From: Anaeroplasma sp902783745
GTDB taxonomy: Bacteria > Bacillota_I > Bacilli_A > Acholeplasmatales > Anaeroplasmataceae
Direction of reading: 5' to 3'
Assembly: GCA_946617655.1 (NCBI GenBank)
Contig: CAMOKL010000009.1
Span: 1-45,848 of the forward strand
DNA: 45,848 nt
Part shown: positions 1-8,532 of the stretch, in pieces
How the letters are laid out: each line of letters begins with the position of its first letter
How positions within the stretch are numbered: the first letter of the stretch is position 1
Program-made: the position numbers and the translations under genes
Notes under the pieces: model-generated
Told to the model about the DNA's origin: nothing
Databases searched by the model: none
The model's input: the letters and a program-made list of their open reading frames with translations, nothing else

Positions 1-38
1 AGTACATAAATGTAGTACATAAAATAAAGACTAAAAAT

Positions 39-81
39 AGCACGTATGAGCAAATGACGGCCCTATTACGTGCTTTTTTTT
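39..81 (+). terminator. Rho-independent terminator of a gene left of the window
   Basis: An 8-bp perfect stem (39-46 with 67-74) closes a 20-nt loop and is followed by a run of eight T on the plus strand. No plus-strand gene lies before it in the window, so it should end a transcript that begins to the left. The first 23 bases contain a 10-nt direct repeat (1-10 and 14-23) of unknown meaning. Confidence 0.7.
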
Positions 82-142
82 CATTTCAATTTATAATATC
101 GAGGCAAACTCGGGTTATATCATAACATTTTTATTTTTGTAA

Positions 143-176
143 AGAAAAAAAGGAACGACTATAATAAGTCATTCCT
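143..176 (-). terminator. Terminator of the MacB-like ABC gene
   Basis: On the minus strand a 10-bp stem with one mismatch (151-160 with 167-176) is followed by a T-run (A residues 144-150 on the plus strand). It lies just after the stop codon of the ABC transporter gene at 190. Confidence 0.75.
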
Positions 177-189
177 ATATTAAATAATA

Positions 190-3100
190 TTATTCTGTTC
201 TTAATGCAACAACAGGGTCCTTCTTTGCAGCACTTCTTGCTGGAATTAAACCTGAAATTGCAGTTAATAATACTGATACTAAAACCATTATTACAGCAAT
301 TAATGGAGTTAAATGTGCAATTGATGTAACCATACCATTAGATAATACACCAACTATAAGATTTGCAAGAATACAAATTATACCAGTAACTACTATACCA
401 ATAACACCTGATGCAAAACCAATAATAAATGTTTCAGCGTTAAATAAATGAGAAACATCCTTCTTTCTACCACCAAGTGAACGAATAACACCAATTTCTT
501 TAATACGTTCCATAACTGATACATAAGTTATAATTGCAATCATAACACTAGATACAACAAGTGATAATGCTGTAAACGCAATTAACGCATAAGTTACAAT
601 ATCAATCATTTGATTAATCATACCAATAATTAAACCAACATTATCAGAATACTTAACCTGACCTCTTGATGAGTCACCTGCTTCAATTGTATATGTAACT
701 TCATTACCTGATGCATCTTTTACTACATTATAATATGTAACATTATCTTTTACTTCGAATTTCTTTACAGTAACAGATTTATCATCCTTGTTCCATGCAT
801 CTAAATAATTAGTTACTAAATCTTTATCATCAAAATTATTAGGATATATACTAATAGATTTAGGTAATGTTTCTCCACCTACTGCTGATAATGACAATGT
901 ACCATTACTATTACCTAATGCATCGCTTAATCCTGGAATAATCTTCATTATTTGAGATAACGCAGAAACCTCAGTAACATATAATTGTACAGTATCTACA
1001 CCATAAACCTTAGCTATATTAGTATTAGGATCAAATCCTTCTTTATCTTTATTTGCAATATATGAATCAAATTCAGTCTTATCAAGCTTTTCCCAATAAT
1101 AATCTAGATCATATGTAACACTAATATCTATCTTTTGATAGAAATAATATTTTTCTAAATCATCTTTATCCCATGAAGTTGAAGGAATATATTCATCGCC
1201 TGATTTTTCATAAATATCATAACCATATGCCTTAGCACCAGCTCTTACTTCATCAATTGTTTCACAACCATTAATAAAATTAGCAATAGCTGGGATTGCC
1301 ATTTGCTCAGTAAGCTTTAAATATTTTTCCTTTAATAAAGGATTAACAATAGTACCACCAACAGCTTTAATTAATCTAGATATTGTAGAATCGATATTTT
1401 TAGTAATCATATATCTAGCAAAATCTTCTTGATATAAAAGCCCTGGTGTTAATGCGCCATAAGAAATACCGCTCTTAGGCTTTACAATACCTACAATATT
1501 TAAAGTAACCTTATCTTCTTCTTTAAATGTATCTTGGTCTCCATCTACAACACCATATCTATAGTTATATTTAAACTTTTTAACCATACCATCAGATGTA
1601 ACTAAAGAGAATACATCATCATTTGGATACCAATAGAATTTTTTATTTAATATTTCATCAAATGTAAATTGGTCCTTATATAAAGCCTTATCTACATTTG
1701 TTTTTAATGAATTATAAACTAATGAATAAAATTGTTCTTGTGAATAATAACCTAATTGTGCAAGTACTAAATCAGAAAGTGCATTATTCTCATCTAATAC
1801 TAAAACTAAATCATTTTGCTCCTCAGGCATCTTACCTGCAAGTACATCATATTGTGTTAATATATAGTCATTATTTGGAACGCATTGATCAATAGGAGTT
1901 GTAAGAGATGTAATAACATCACCATATTCCTCATAATTATCATCAAGATGTGTAATTGCTGCAGAATAAATTGAATTTATTGAAGTTAAAGAATAAACTC
2001 CATTTCTTTCTCTTTCTGCTTCTGAATCTGTACCAATAACATAATCAGTATATAAATTATTTCTAATTTCAATACCATAATCTAAGGCAATTGCTTGATA
2101 ATACTCCTTAGGCATACTCTTAACATAATTAACGTATTCCTGATTAAATTCATTTCTTTTTGTAATTGCCATTAATTCAGTCTGATTGTTTAATAAATAA
2201 TCAATAATCTTTTTAACATTAACGTGATCTGAGCTTGTTAATGCATCAAATTTTGTTCTTAATGATGATGAATTCATCAAAATAGACATATCTATAGATG
2301 ATTCAGAAACGGTAATAGGGTTACCTGATAAAAGGTCATCTTGCATATTATTGATATAATCTCTTACACCTGTTGAAACAGATAATACTGTTGCAACACC
2401 AATAATACCAATAGAACCAGCAATTCCAACCATTACTGTTCTTTTCATTTTACTCCAAAGGTTTCTTGCAGATAGCTTAAATGCAGTCCACATTGACATT
2501 TTTGCCTTTTCCTTTGAATTTATATTCTTCTTATATTCATTTCTTGCCTTAATATCCTCTTCAGGAATTTCATTTAATTCAGCTTGAATTTTTTTCTCTT
2601 CTTCCTCTTTTAAAGTTAAAACTTCTTTAGTTTCATCTTCATCAGAGAATGGATTAGAATCATCGATAATTTCACCATCAATGAATTTAACAATTCTTGT
2701 AGAATACTTGTATGCTAAATCAGGGTTATGTGTAACCATAATTACAAGCTTTTCATGAGAAATTTCTTTAATTAAATCCATGATTTGTACTGATGTTTCA
2801 GTATCTAGTGCTCCTGTAGGTTCATCAGCAAGTAAAATATCTGGTTCATTTACTAATGCACGTGCAATCGCAACACGCTGACATTGTCCACCTGATAATT
2901 GATTTGGATGCTTTTTATATTGTCCAGCTAAGCCTACTCTATCTAAAGCTTTCTTTGCTCTTTCGATACGCTCTTGCTTAGATACACCAGAAATTGTCAA
3001 AGCTAGTTCAACATTTCCTAATACTGTTTGATGAGGTATTAAATTATAACTTTGGAAAATAAAGCCAATTCTATGATTTCTATATACATCCCAATCATGG

Positions 3101-3321
3101 TCTTTAAAATCCTTAGTAGAAACACCATTAATAACAAGATCACCTGATGTATATTGATCAAGTCCTCCAATGATATTTAATGTTGTGGTTTTACCACAGC
3201 CAGAAGGTCCTAAAATAGAAACAAATTCATTTTTTCTAAAATTTAAGCTGATTCCTTTTAATGCATCTACTGTTTGGTCTCCAACATAATATTTTTTAAC
3301 TATGTCTTTTAGCTTTAACAT
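190..3321 (-). CDS. MacB-like ABC transporter, ATPase and FtsX-type permease fused
   Basis: The protein has 1043 residues. Residues 1-225 form an ABC ATPase of the LolD/MacB class, with Walker A GPSGCGKTT near 39, signature LSGGQ near 142 and Walker B LLADEP near 162. A charged linker (about 230-280) leads to a first membrane helix near 295-318. A very large extracytoplasmic domain of about 560 residues follows, then three C-terminal helices with the FtsX motif ending in ARSAAKKDPVVALRTE. This is the MacB topology with four helices, in which the transporter works as a dimer that drives substrates outside the membrane and does not pump across it. The start has a good site (GGAGG, 6 nt upstream), and a TATAAT lies about 25 nt before that. 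The substrate cannot be read from the sequence. It stands alone with its own terminator, so neighbours give no clue; peptide or antimicrobial handling or envelope maintenance are possible roles. Confidence 0.9.
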   Translation of the reverse strand: MLKLKDIVKKYYVGDQTVDALKGISLNFRKNEFVSILGPSGCGKTTTLNIIGGLDQYTSGDLVINGVSTKDFKDHDWDVYRNHRIGFIFQSYNLIPHQTVLGNVELALTISGVSKQERIERAKKALDRVGLAGQYKKHPNQLSGGQCQRVAIARALVNEPDILLADEPTGALDTETSVQIMDLIKEISHEKLVIMVTHNPDLAYKYSTRIVKFIDGEIIDDSNPFSDEDETKEVLTLKEEEEKKIQAELNEIPEEDIKARNEYKKNINSKEKAKMSMWTAFKLSARNLWSKMKRTVMVGIAGSIGIIGVATVLSVSTGVRDYINNMQDDLLSGNPITVSESSIDMSILMNSSSLRTKFDALTSSDHVNVKKIIDYLLNNQTELMAITKRNEFNQEYVNYVKSMPKEYYQAIALDYGIEIRNNLYTDYVIGTDSEAERERNGVYSLTSINSIYSAAITHLDDNYEEYGDVITSLTTPIDQCVPNNDYILTQYDVLAGKMPEEQNDLVLVLDENNALSDLVLAQLGYYSQEQFYSLVYNSLKTNVDKALYKDQFTFDEILNKKFYWYPNDDVFSLVTSDGMVKKFKYNYRYGVVDGDQDTFKEEDKVTLNIVGIVKPKSGISYGALTPGLLYQEDFARYMITKNIDSTISRLIKAVGGTIVNPLLKEKYLKLTEQMAIPAIANFINGCETIDEVRAGAKAYGYDIYEKSGDEYIPSTSWDKDDLEKYYFYQKIDISVTYDLDYYWEKLDKTEFDSYIANKDKEGFDPNTNIAKVYGVDTVQLYVTEVSALSQIMKIIPGLSDALGNSNGTLSLSAVGGETLPKSISIYPNNFDDKDLVTNYLDAWNKDDKSVTVKKFEVKDNVTYYNVVKDASGNEVTYTIEAGDSSRGQVKYSDNVGLIIGMINQMIDIVTYALIAFTALSLVVSSVMIAIITYVSVMERIKEIGVIRSLGGRKKDVSHLFNAETFIIGFASGVIGIVVTGIICILANLIVGVLSNGMVTSIAHLTPLIAVIMVLVSVLLTAISGLIPARSAAKKDPVVALRTE

Positions 3322-3489
3322 AATACTACCTCCAAAATCAATTTACCCGAATATTATACAATAAAAAAAGTACTTTATTACAATTACATTGTATAAAACA
3401 TAATTTCACAAAATTCTTTTTTTAAACTAAAAAGCAATAATAGTATATATAATAAAAATAAAAAAATCAATTAATTTCAAACGAATGAA

Positions 3490-3520
3490 TAAAAAAAGCT
3501 AGTGGAAAAATTCACTAGCT
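3490..3520 (-). terminator. Terminator of the MsmK-type ATPase gene
   Basis: A perfect 8-bp stem (3497-3504 with 3513-3520) is followed by seven T on the minus strand. It lies directly after the stop codon at 3535. Confidence 0.85.
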
Positions 3521-3534
3521 TAATTGTTTTGTGA

Positions 3535-4695
3535 TTAGATATCTAAATCATCATCAGCAAGAGGATCCTTCTTCTTAGTATTCTCGTTGATGATTTCTTC
3601 AGTTTCTTCATCGAAGAAATGGATTTGATTCATATCAATAACAAGCTTTAAAGGCTGTCCTGGTGCTAAATCGTCTCTTGAGCTAACAGCTGCGATTACT
3701 GGGTCACCATCAATTGCTGTATAGATGTTTGTTTCAGCACCTAGTAATTCTGACATTTCAACTGTAATATCAACAACACCATTTGGCCATGTAGCCATCA
3801 TTAATTCATTTCTTTCATCATAGATGTTTTCTGGTCTAATACCTAAAATAACATCTCTATTTTCATAACCTAATTCACGAGGAATTCTTAACTTTCCTTC
3901 AGGAATTCTTAAAGTATAATTACCCTTAGATGAAACGAATGTACCGTCATCCTTTAAATGACCATGTAAGAAGTTCATTGGAGGTGTACCGATGAATCCA
4001 CCTACGAATACGTTAGCTGGTGTAGAATAAATATCTCTTGGAGCACCAACTTGTTGTACTCTACCATCCTTCATAACAACGATTCTTGATGCCATTGTCA
4101 TGGCTTCAATCTGGTCATGTGTTACATAGATTGTAGTACCACCTAATCTCTTATGTAACTTAGTTAACTCACCACGCATTGTTACACGTAGCTTTGCATC
4201 TAGGTTAGAAAGTGGTTCGTCTAGTAAGAATACTGGAGCCTGTTGAACAATAGCACGTCCTAATGCAACACGCTGGTTCTGACCACCTGATAACTGTCTT
4301 GGGAATCTTGATAGGAATGGTTCAAGACCTAAAATCTTTGAAGCTTCACGAACTCTAGCTTGAATATCTTCCTTCTTCATACGGCGAATTTGTAAGCCGA
4401 ATGCCATATTATCATATACAGTCATATGTGGATATAACGCATATGATTGGAATACCATCGCAATACCTCTATCCTTAGGAGATACTTCGTTCATTCTCTT
4501 TCCATTTATAATTAGATCACCTGAAGTAATGTCTTCTAGACCTGCAATCATACGAAGTGTAGTTGACTTACCACATCCTGATGGACCTACTAAAATTATG
4601 AATTCCTTATCGTCAATATGTAAATTGAAATCGAAAACGGCTTGAACACCATTTGGATAAACTTTATTGACGTTAATTAAATCTACCTGTGCCAT
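3535..4695 (-). CDS. msmK: MsmK/UgpC-type sugar ABC importer ATPase
   Basis: This 386-residue protein has the full CUT1 importer ATPase layout: Walker A GPSGCGKST near 38, signature LSGGQNQRVALGRA near 135, Walker B VFLLDEPLSNLDAK near 156, the switch His in IYVTHDQIEAM, and a C-terminal MalK-like regulatory (TOBE/OB) region from about 240. The C-terminal motif DVILGIRPENIYDE is typical of MsmK/UgpC. In Firmicutes one such ATPase often serves several sugar ABC importers whose operons lack their own ATPase. No permease or binding protein genes lie nearby, which fits that shared role. The start has an AAGGAGG-type site. It is monocistronic, with its own terminator. The exact sugars are unknown; the pectin genes elsewhere in the window make galacturonide oligomers one plausible cargo. 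Confidence 0.93.
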   Translation of the reverse strand: MAQVDLINVNKVYPNGVQAVFDFNLHIDDKEFIILVGPSGCGKSTTLRMIAGLEDITSGDLIINGKRMNEVSPKDRGIAMVFQSYALYPHMTVYDNMAFGLQIRRMKKEDIQARVREASKILGLEPFLSRFPRQLSGGQNQRVALGRAIVQQAPVFLLDEPLSNLDAKLRVTMRGELTKLHKRLGGTTIYVTHDQIEAMTMASRIVVMKDGRVQQVGAPRDIYSTPANVFVGGFIGTPPMNFLHGHLKDDGTFVSSKGNYTLRIPEGKLRIPRELGYENRDVILGIRPENIYDERNELMMATWPNGVVDITVEMSELLGAETNIYTAIDGDPVIAAVSSRDDLAPGQPLKLVIDMNQIHFFDEETEEIINENTKKKDPLADDDLDI

Positions 4696-4777
4696 TTAAT
4701 AAAATCCTCCTTAAAATAGCTTACCTATATTATACATTCATTAGTATTAAAATTCAAATGTGCAATATGCACAAAAA

Positions 4778-5332
4778 TCACTTGCTAGAAAGTAGTCCAT
4801 AAAGAATATATGTATCTTTAAATTCTCTTAAATCAAAGCCTGTAAGCTCCTTAAGCTTATTAAGCTTATAAAGCATAGTATTTCTATGTAAAAACATTAG
4901 CTTTGCGGCAAGTGATACATTTAGATTTGCTTCTGCAAACCCTATTACAAATTCTTCATTTATGCCTGTACCATCTAAAATAAAGTCTAATATCTGCTTT
5001 TTTTCATTAATTGGTTGATTCTTTAACAACGCTTCTTTTAATGTATAAAAGCCACTTGGTATATTATCCAAAAGAATTTTTGCAATTTCTACTTCTTCTT
5101 TAATTCTTCTTTCGTTTAAATCTAAGGAAGTATATGCATATAAAGGAAATAATAAATCATTACTTAATGTTTCTAAAGATAATCTAATAGATTCTATATT
5201 ATTATATGCATGATACATAATAAGATAATTAGTATCATTTTCTATTTTAATATCTTCTTTCATTAAATCCTTTAATACTCTTAATATAATATCTTCAACT
5301 GGATATGTCTTTTTAATAAGAGTTGCAAACAT
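4778..5332 (-). CDS. PucR-type C-terminal HTH protein
   Basis: The 184-residue protein ends in a PucR/CdaR-type helix-turn-helix (about 138-184), with the typical stretch AKLMFLHRNTMLYKLNKLKE and the closing pattern LREFKDTYILYGLL. This HTH type is normally at the C terminus of regulators of sugar-acid or purine use. The first 135 residues do not match a GGDEF-like or GAF sensor that I recognise, and the protein is much shorter than CdaR (about 385). The start is supported by AAGGTGGGGAT just upstream, in the 12-nt gap after the RDD gene, so it is the last gene of the thiI operon. The regulated genes and the ligand are unknown. Confidence 0.7.
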   Translation of the reverse strand: MFATLIKKTYPVEDIILRVLKDLMKEDIKIENDTNYLIMYHAYNNIESIRLSLETLSNDLLFPLYAYTSLDLNERRIKEEVEIAKILLDNIPSGFYTLKEALLKNQPINEKKQILDFILDGTGINEEFVIGFAEANLNVSLAAKLMFLHRNTMLYKLNKLKELTGFDLREFKDTYILYGLLSSK

Positions 5333-5344
5333 AAAATCCCCACC

Positions 5345-6094
5345 TTAAATTATAGTATATTCATCATCTTTATCTTCTTTTGAATTGTTATCTTTATTAT
5401 CATTAGAATCTTTTGGTTCACTAACATCAGCATCTATTGCATCATCTCTATTATAATTAGAATCATTATTACTATTATTATAATAATTATTTTGACTCAT
5501 AAATGGATTATTAGGATCAATATTATTTTCTTTAAAATAATCTGTTAAACGTTTATCAATAAGTTTAGTATTAGACATTATATCAATTAAACTTCTTCCA
5601 CATATTATCGCAAATATAGCTGATAACGCAATTGCGAATCCGCCTAATATTGAATACATTAAAAGTGTACCTAATATTTCTCTTAACAAAAGATTTTTAA
5701 ATGAAGGTTCTTCATTATTATCATTATTTTTACAAACAAGAAGTCCTAAAGCTAATCTTCCAATAGTTTGTTTTTTCCAATACATTGGTACAATTACAAA
5801 ATAAATAGGAACAACTAAAGCCTTAACGCATAAATCTATTAATAGGTTTACTAATGAAAACCTAAAAAATGAATTCATACTATCAACTAAATCACTATAA
5901 TATGCCTCACCTTGAGCACTCATATAATTATTTACTGCAGTTTGAAGTTTTTCTAATGCGTTATTATAATCATCATAAAACGAAGGAATACCTAATATAT
6001 TTATTGCTATCAAAGATATTCCTGATGCAATTAATGATACTATTGCAAAGTCTAATAAAAACGCAAGAAATCTTTTAATGTTACTTGCTCTCAC
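5345..6094 (-). CDS. RDD family membrane protein
   Basis: The 249-residue protein begins with the RDD pattern (RFLAFLLDFAIVSLI, about residues 8-22), in which Arg and Asp sit inside the first helix. Three or four membrane helices are visible (about 9-31, 78-103, 133-168), with the second RDD-type motif KKQTIGRLALGLLV near 106-120. The tail from about 195 is hydrophilic and rich in Asn, Asp and Glu. RDD proteins are poorly understood; some act in ion transport. The start codon is GTG and overlaps the 3' end of thiI by 14 nt, so the two are cotranscribed. The start is the least certain part because the GGAGG is about 14 nt away. Confidence 0.75.
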   Translation of the reverse strand: MRASNIKRFLAFLLDFAIVSLIASGISLIAINILGIPSFYDDYNNALEKLQTAVNNYMSAQGEAYYSDLVDSMNSFFRFSLVNLLIDLCVKALVVPIYFVIVPMYWKKQTIGRLALGLLVCKNNDNNEEPSFKNLLLREILGTLLMYSILGGFAIALSAIFAIICGRSLIDIMSNTKLIDKRLTDYFKENNIDPNNPFMSQNNYYNNSNNDSNYNRDDAIDADVSEPKDSNDNKDNNSKEDKDDEYTII

Positions 6095-7349
6095 TATTCT
6101 TTCTTTCCTCCCAATATTCTTTTAATACATCTCTAACTTCTAATCCATACATAGATAAATCTAAGTCACTTGATGCATCAATTACAATATCATTTGAATT
6201 CTCAACTGCCCAATCAACCATTTTCTCAAAATCAAATAATGATTCATAATGTTGTGCTTTACCTTCATGAGGGTTTGTTGTTGGGTTCTTTGGTAAATAT
6301 ACTGTACAGCAATCTTGGAAAGGCTTAATAGAAAGATCATAACAATCTATCTTTTTAGATATTGCAATAATATCTTGTTTATCAAATGTTACAAGTGGCC
6401 TTAAAACAGGAATATTTGTAACAGAATTAATACAATGCATAGAACCTAATGTTTGTGATGCAACCTGCCCTACAGATTCACCATTTACTAAACATAAACA
6501 TTTATGCTTTTCTGCCATCTTAGTTGCAATTCTATACATCATTCTTCTCATTACTGTAATAATATATGAATCATCTACATATTCTAATATTGCTTGATGT
6601 ATTTCCTTAAAAGGAATCATATGTACCATTATTTTATCATTAGGTGCATAAAGTGCCATCTTCTTAACTAAATCAACAACCTTTTGTGCTGATTCAATAG
6701 ATGTTAATGGAGTAGATTCAAAATGAATTGCTTCAATTTGAATACCTTGTTTCATTGCCATATATCCTGCAACAGGAGAATCAATTCCACCTGATAACAT
6801 TAATAACCCTTTACCTGCAATGCCAACCGGATATCCACCCATTGCTTTAATTGAAGTATTATATAAATAACACTTTCCACCTCTTACCTCAAGTAAAAGA
6901 GAAATCATAGGATTATGTACATCAACACGTAATAAATTATGATGTGATAATACATATCCTGAAACCACCTTAGTGATTTCCATAGAATTAAGTGGATAGC
7001 TCTTATTTGCACGCTTTGTATCCACCTTAAAGGTAACTGGCTTATCAACTACAACTTCTTGCATTAACGCTAACGCAGTTTCTTTAATTGTATTGATATC
7101 ATCACTACATTCAACAACTAAAGAATAACTTGATAATCCTGATACTCTATTTAATCTTTCAATAACTAAATTATGATCTACACCATTAAGATGAATAAAT
7201 ATTCTATCATGAGTATATTCAATCTCAATTCCATCAAGTCCTTCCATCTTCTTTCCTACAAGCTTATATAAGGAACGTAAGAATGTATTTTGATTTTTAC
7301 CTTTTAAAGTCAAATCACCAAATCTGACTAAAATCTCATTGTATATCAT
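6081..7349 (-). CDS. thiI: tRNA 4-thiouridine synthase ThiI
   Basis: ThiI activates U8 of tRNA with ATP and inserts sulfur from a persulfide. This 422-residue protein has the N-terminal ferredoxin-like and THUMP region (about 1-165), then the PP-loop ATPase with SGGIDSP at 186-192, and the family motif CCTVYLPKNPTT near 347-358. It lacks the C-terminal rhodanese domain found in the E. coli enzyme, as is usual in Firmicutes, so a separate cysteine desulfurase (NifZ-like in Bacillus) should supply the sulfur; none is in this window. The start has GGAGG 5 nt upstream. An extended -10 promoter (TGTTATAAT, about 7371-7363) lies just upstream, after the terminator of the small RNA at 7394. Confidence 0.95.
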   Translation of the reverse strand: MIYNEILVRFGDLTLKGKNQNTFLRSLYKLVGKKMEGLDGIEIEYTHDRIFIHLNGVDHNLVIERLNRVSGLSSYSLVVECSDDINTIKETALALMQEVVVDKPVTFKVDTKRANKSYPLNSMEITKVVSGYVLSHHNLLRVDVHNPMISLLLEVRGGKCYLYNTSIKAMGGYPVGIAGKGLLMLSGGIDSPVAGYMAMKQGIQIEAIHFESTPLTSIESAQKVVDLVKKMALYAPNDKIMVHMIPFKEIHQAILEYVDDSYIITVMRRMMYRIATKMAEKHKCLCLVNGESVGQVASQTLGSMHCINSVTNIPVLRPLVTFDKQDIIAISKKIDCYDLSIKPFQDCCTVYLPKNPTTNPHEGKAQHYESLFDFEKMVDWAVENSNDIVIDASSDLDLSMYGLEVRDVLKEYWEERKNSESK

Positions 7350-7393
7350 AAAAACCTCCGTATACGAAGTTTATTATAACATTTTTTATAAAT

Positions 7394-7418
7394 AAAAAAA
7401 AGCGTTATAAAATAACGC
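7394..7418 (-). terminator. Terminator of the small RNA upstream of thiI
   Basis: A 7-bp perfect stem (7402-7408 with 7412-7418) with a 3-nt loop is followed by eight T on the minus strand. Because thiI starts further down at 7349 and has its own extended -10 box after this hairpin, the hairpin ends a separate short transcript and not a gene. Confidence 0.75.
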
Positions 7419-7514
7419 GTACTCCCCAATTGTGTCCTCACATTGACAAATGAAATTTAATAAAGGGGAAAACAACAAAATAACAATATGAGGACCAATA
7501 GGCTTTACCCTACA
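7394..7514 (-). ncRNA. Candidate small structured RNA, about 120 nt
   Basis: A good promoter on the minus strand (TTGATT at 7549-7544, 17-nt spacer, TATACT at 7526-7521) predicts a start near 7514, and a strong terminator ends it near 7394. Between them is a perfect 12-bp stem (7495-7484 with 7445-7434, one G-U) that closes a 38-nt loop. The loop carries a C-rich stretch (UUUUCCCCUUU, around 7468). After the stem comes GGGGAG, which could pair with UUCCCC of the loop to make a pseudoknot. There is no credible open reading frame or ribosome binding site. The C-rich loop resembles the seed loops of RsaE/RoxS-type small RNAs that bind Shine-Dalgarno sequences, but I cannot assign it to a known family. 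A cis leader of thiI is the alternative. Confidence 0.55.
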
Positions 7515-7639
7515 GTTAAAAGTATAAATAATTTCAGTTGAAAAATCAACATAATTGCAATATTTTTAAAAATTCGTCCAAAAAATATAGATTCATATAT
7601 TTACTTATAAGTAAATAAGGCAATAAATAAAATTCATTA

Positions 7640-7668
7640 TTGACATCATATACCTAATTTGGTAAAAT
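7640..7668 (+). promoter_or_regulatory. Sigma-A promoter of rpsD
   Basis: TTGACA at 7640-7645, a 17-nt spacer and TAAAAT at 7663-7668 make a near-consensus promoter. The predicted start near 7675 gives a leader of about 170 nt before rpsD. Confidence 0.85.
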
Positions 7669-7674
7669 ATTTGA

Positions 7675-7846
7675 GCGTGGGTAAAAGTAGCACCCTTAAA
7701 TAAAATAGTCAATATCTTGAAGCACATTAGCTTAGCTAGTAACCTTAGCTACTTCTGGTGAACGTTTAGTTCAAGATATCCTATCATGTTAAGGTAAGAC
7801 ATTTTTACTCCCCAAGAAAAAATTTTTATATAGGAGGACATTAGAA
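7675..7846 (+). promoter_or_regulatory. Structured rpsD leader, probable S4 autoregulation site
   Basis: The long leader between promoter and start codon contains a 10-bp helix (7712-7721 with 7770-7779), which encloses further short palindromes rich in TTAGCTA, and a small GGGT/ACCC hairpin at its 5' end. A CTCC at 7808-7811 could pair with the GGAG of the ribosome binding site (7832-7837). In Bacillus and other Firmicutes, ribosomal protein S4 represses its own translation by binding the rpsD leader. A leader this long and folded fits that role, but the exact fold is my inference. Confidence 0.6.
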
Positions 7847-8449
7847 ATGTCAAGATTTACAGGTTCAACTTGGAAGGTTTCTCGTAGATTAGGTTATTCT
7901 ATTTCTGAAACTGGTAAAGAATTAATCAAGAGAAACTATGCTCCAGGTCAACATGGTGCCAAGAGAGGCAAATTAAAGGAATATGGTGCACAGCAAGCTG
8001 AAAAGCAAAAGGTAAGATATACATATGGTATGTCTGAAAAGCAATTCACTAAGGTTTTCGCTGAAGCAGCTAAGATGGAAGGTAAGACAGGTGTTAACTT
8101 CTTAAAGTTATTAGAGTGCCGTCTTGATAACCTAGTTTACAGATTAGGTTTCGCTTCTACTAGAGCTCAAGCTAGACAGTTAGTTAACCATGGCCACATC
8201 GTTGTTGATGGCAAGAAGGTAGATATCCCTTCTTATAGAGTAAAGCCAGGCCAGACAATTGCTATGAAGGAAGCTTCAAAGGATTTAGTTATCGTTAAGG
8301 CTGCATTAGAAGCTAAGATTTCTCGTCCAGCTTATGTTTCTTTCGATGCTGACAAGAATGTTGGTTCTTTAGTAAGAATTCCTGAAAGAGATGAATTCTT
8401 AACAGACATCAACGAACAGTTAATTGTCGAATTCTACAACAGAGCTTAA
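7847..8449 (+). CDS. rpsD: 30S ribosomal protein S4
   Basis: S4 starts assembly of the 30S subunit by binding the 5' domain of 16S rRNA. The 200-residue protein shows the N-terminal region without zinc-binding cysteines, the NYAPGQHGAKR motif near 31, and the S4 RNA-binding domain (about 90-155, CRLDNLVYRLGFASTRAQARQLV then HGHI). Length and motifs are normal. It is monocistronic, as in Bacillus, with an AGGAGG site, its own promoter and leader and a terminator, which fits autoregulation. It is one of the few plus-strand genes here and its codons are the biased set (AAG, GGT) of a highly expressed gene. Confidence 0.98.
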   Translation: MSRFTGSTWKVSRRLGYSISETGKELIKRNYAPGQHGAKRGKLKEYGAQQAEKQKVRYTYGMSEKQFTKVFAEAAKMEGKTGVNFLKLLECRLDNLVYRLGFASTRAQARQLVNHGHIVVDGKKVDIPSYRVKPGQTIAMKEASKDLVIVKAALEAKISRPAYVSFDADKNVGSLVRIPERDEFLTDINEQLIVEFYNRA

Positions 8450-8465
8450 TTTTAATAAGCAACTT

Positions 8466-8493
8466 AAAGGATGCAATCATGCATCCTTTTTTT
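8466..8493 (+). terminator. Terminator of rpsD
   Basis: A perfect 7-bp stem (8469-8475 with 8480-8486), loop ATCA, followed by seven T, 17 nt after the rpsD stop codon. Confidence 0.88.
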
Positions 8494-8507
8494 AACTTCT
8501 TCTACTA

Positions 8508-8532
8508 TAAAAAAAGAACGCATAAGCGTTCT
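8508..8532 (-). terminator. Terminator of the lipoprotein gene at 8531
   Basis: A 7-bp stem (8515-8521 with 8526-8532) followed by a T-run on the minus strand. Its first two bases are part of the stop codon of the gene, so it ends the lipoprotein transcript convergent with rpsD. Confidence 0.75.

Noticed and set aside
3322..3489. Possible small genes in the gap before the first ABC gene
   Set aside because: The stretch is A/T-rich and has stops in all frames; only a -10-like TATAAT near 3357 and the terminator of the next gene are visible.
7394..7514. 6S RNA or SRP RNA as identity of the small RNA
   Set aside because: A 6S RNA is longer, with ends that pair and a central bubble; here the ends do not pair. 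The conserved SRP loop sequence is not present.
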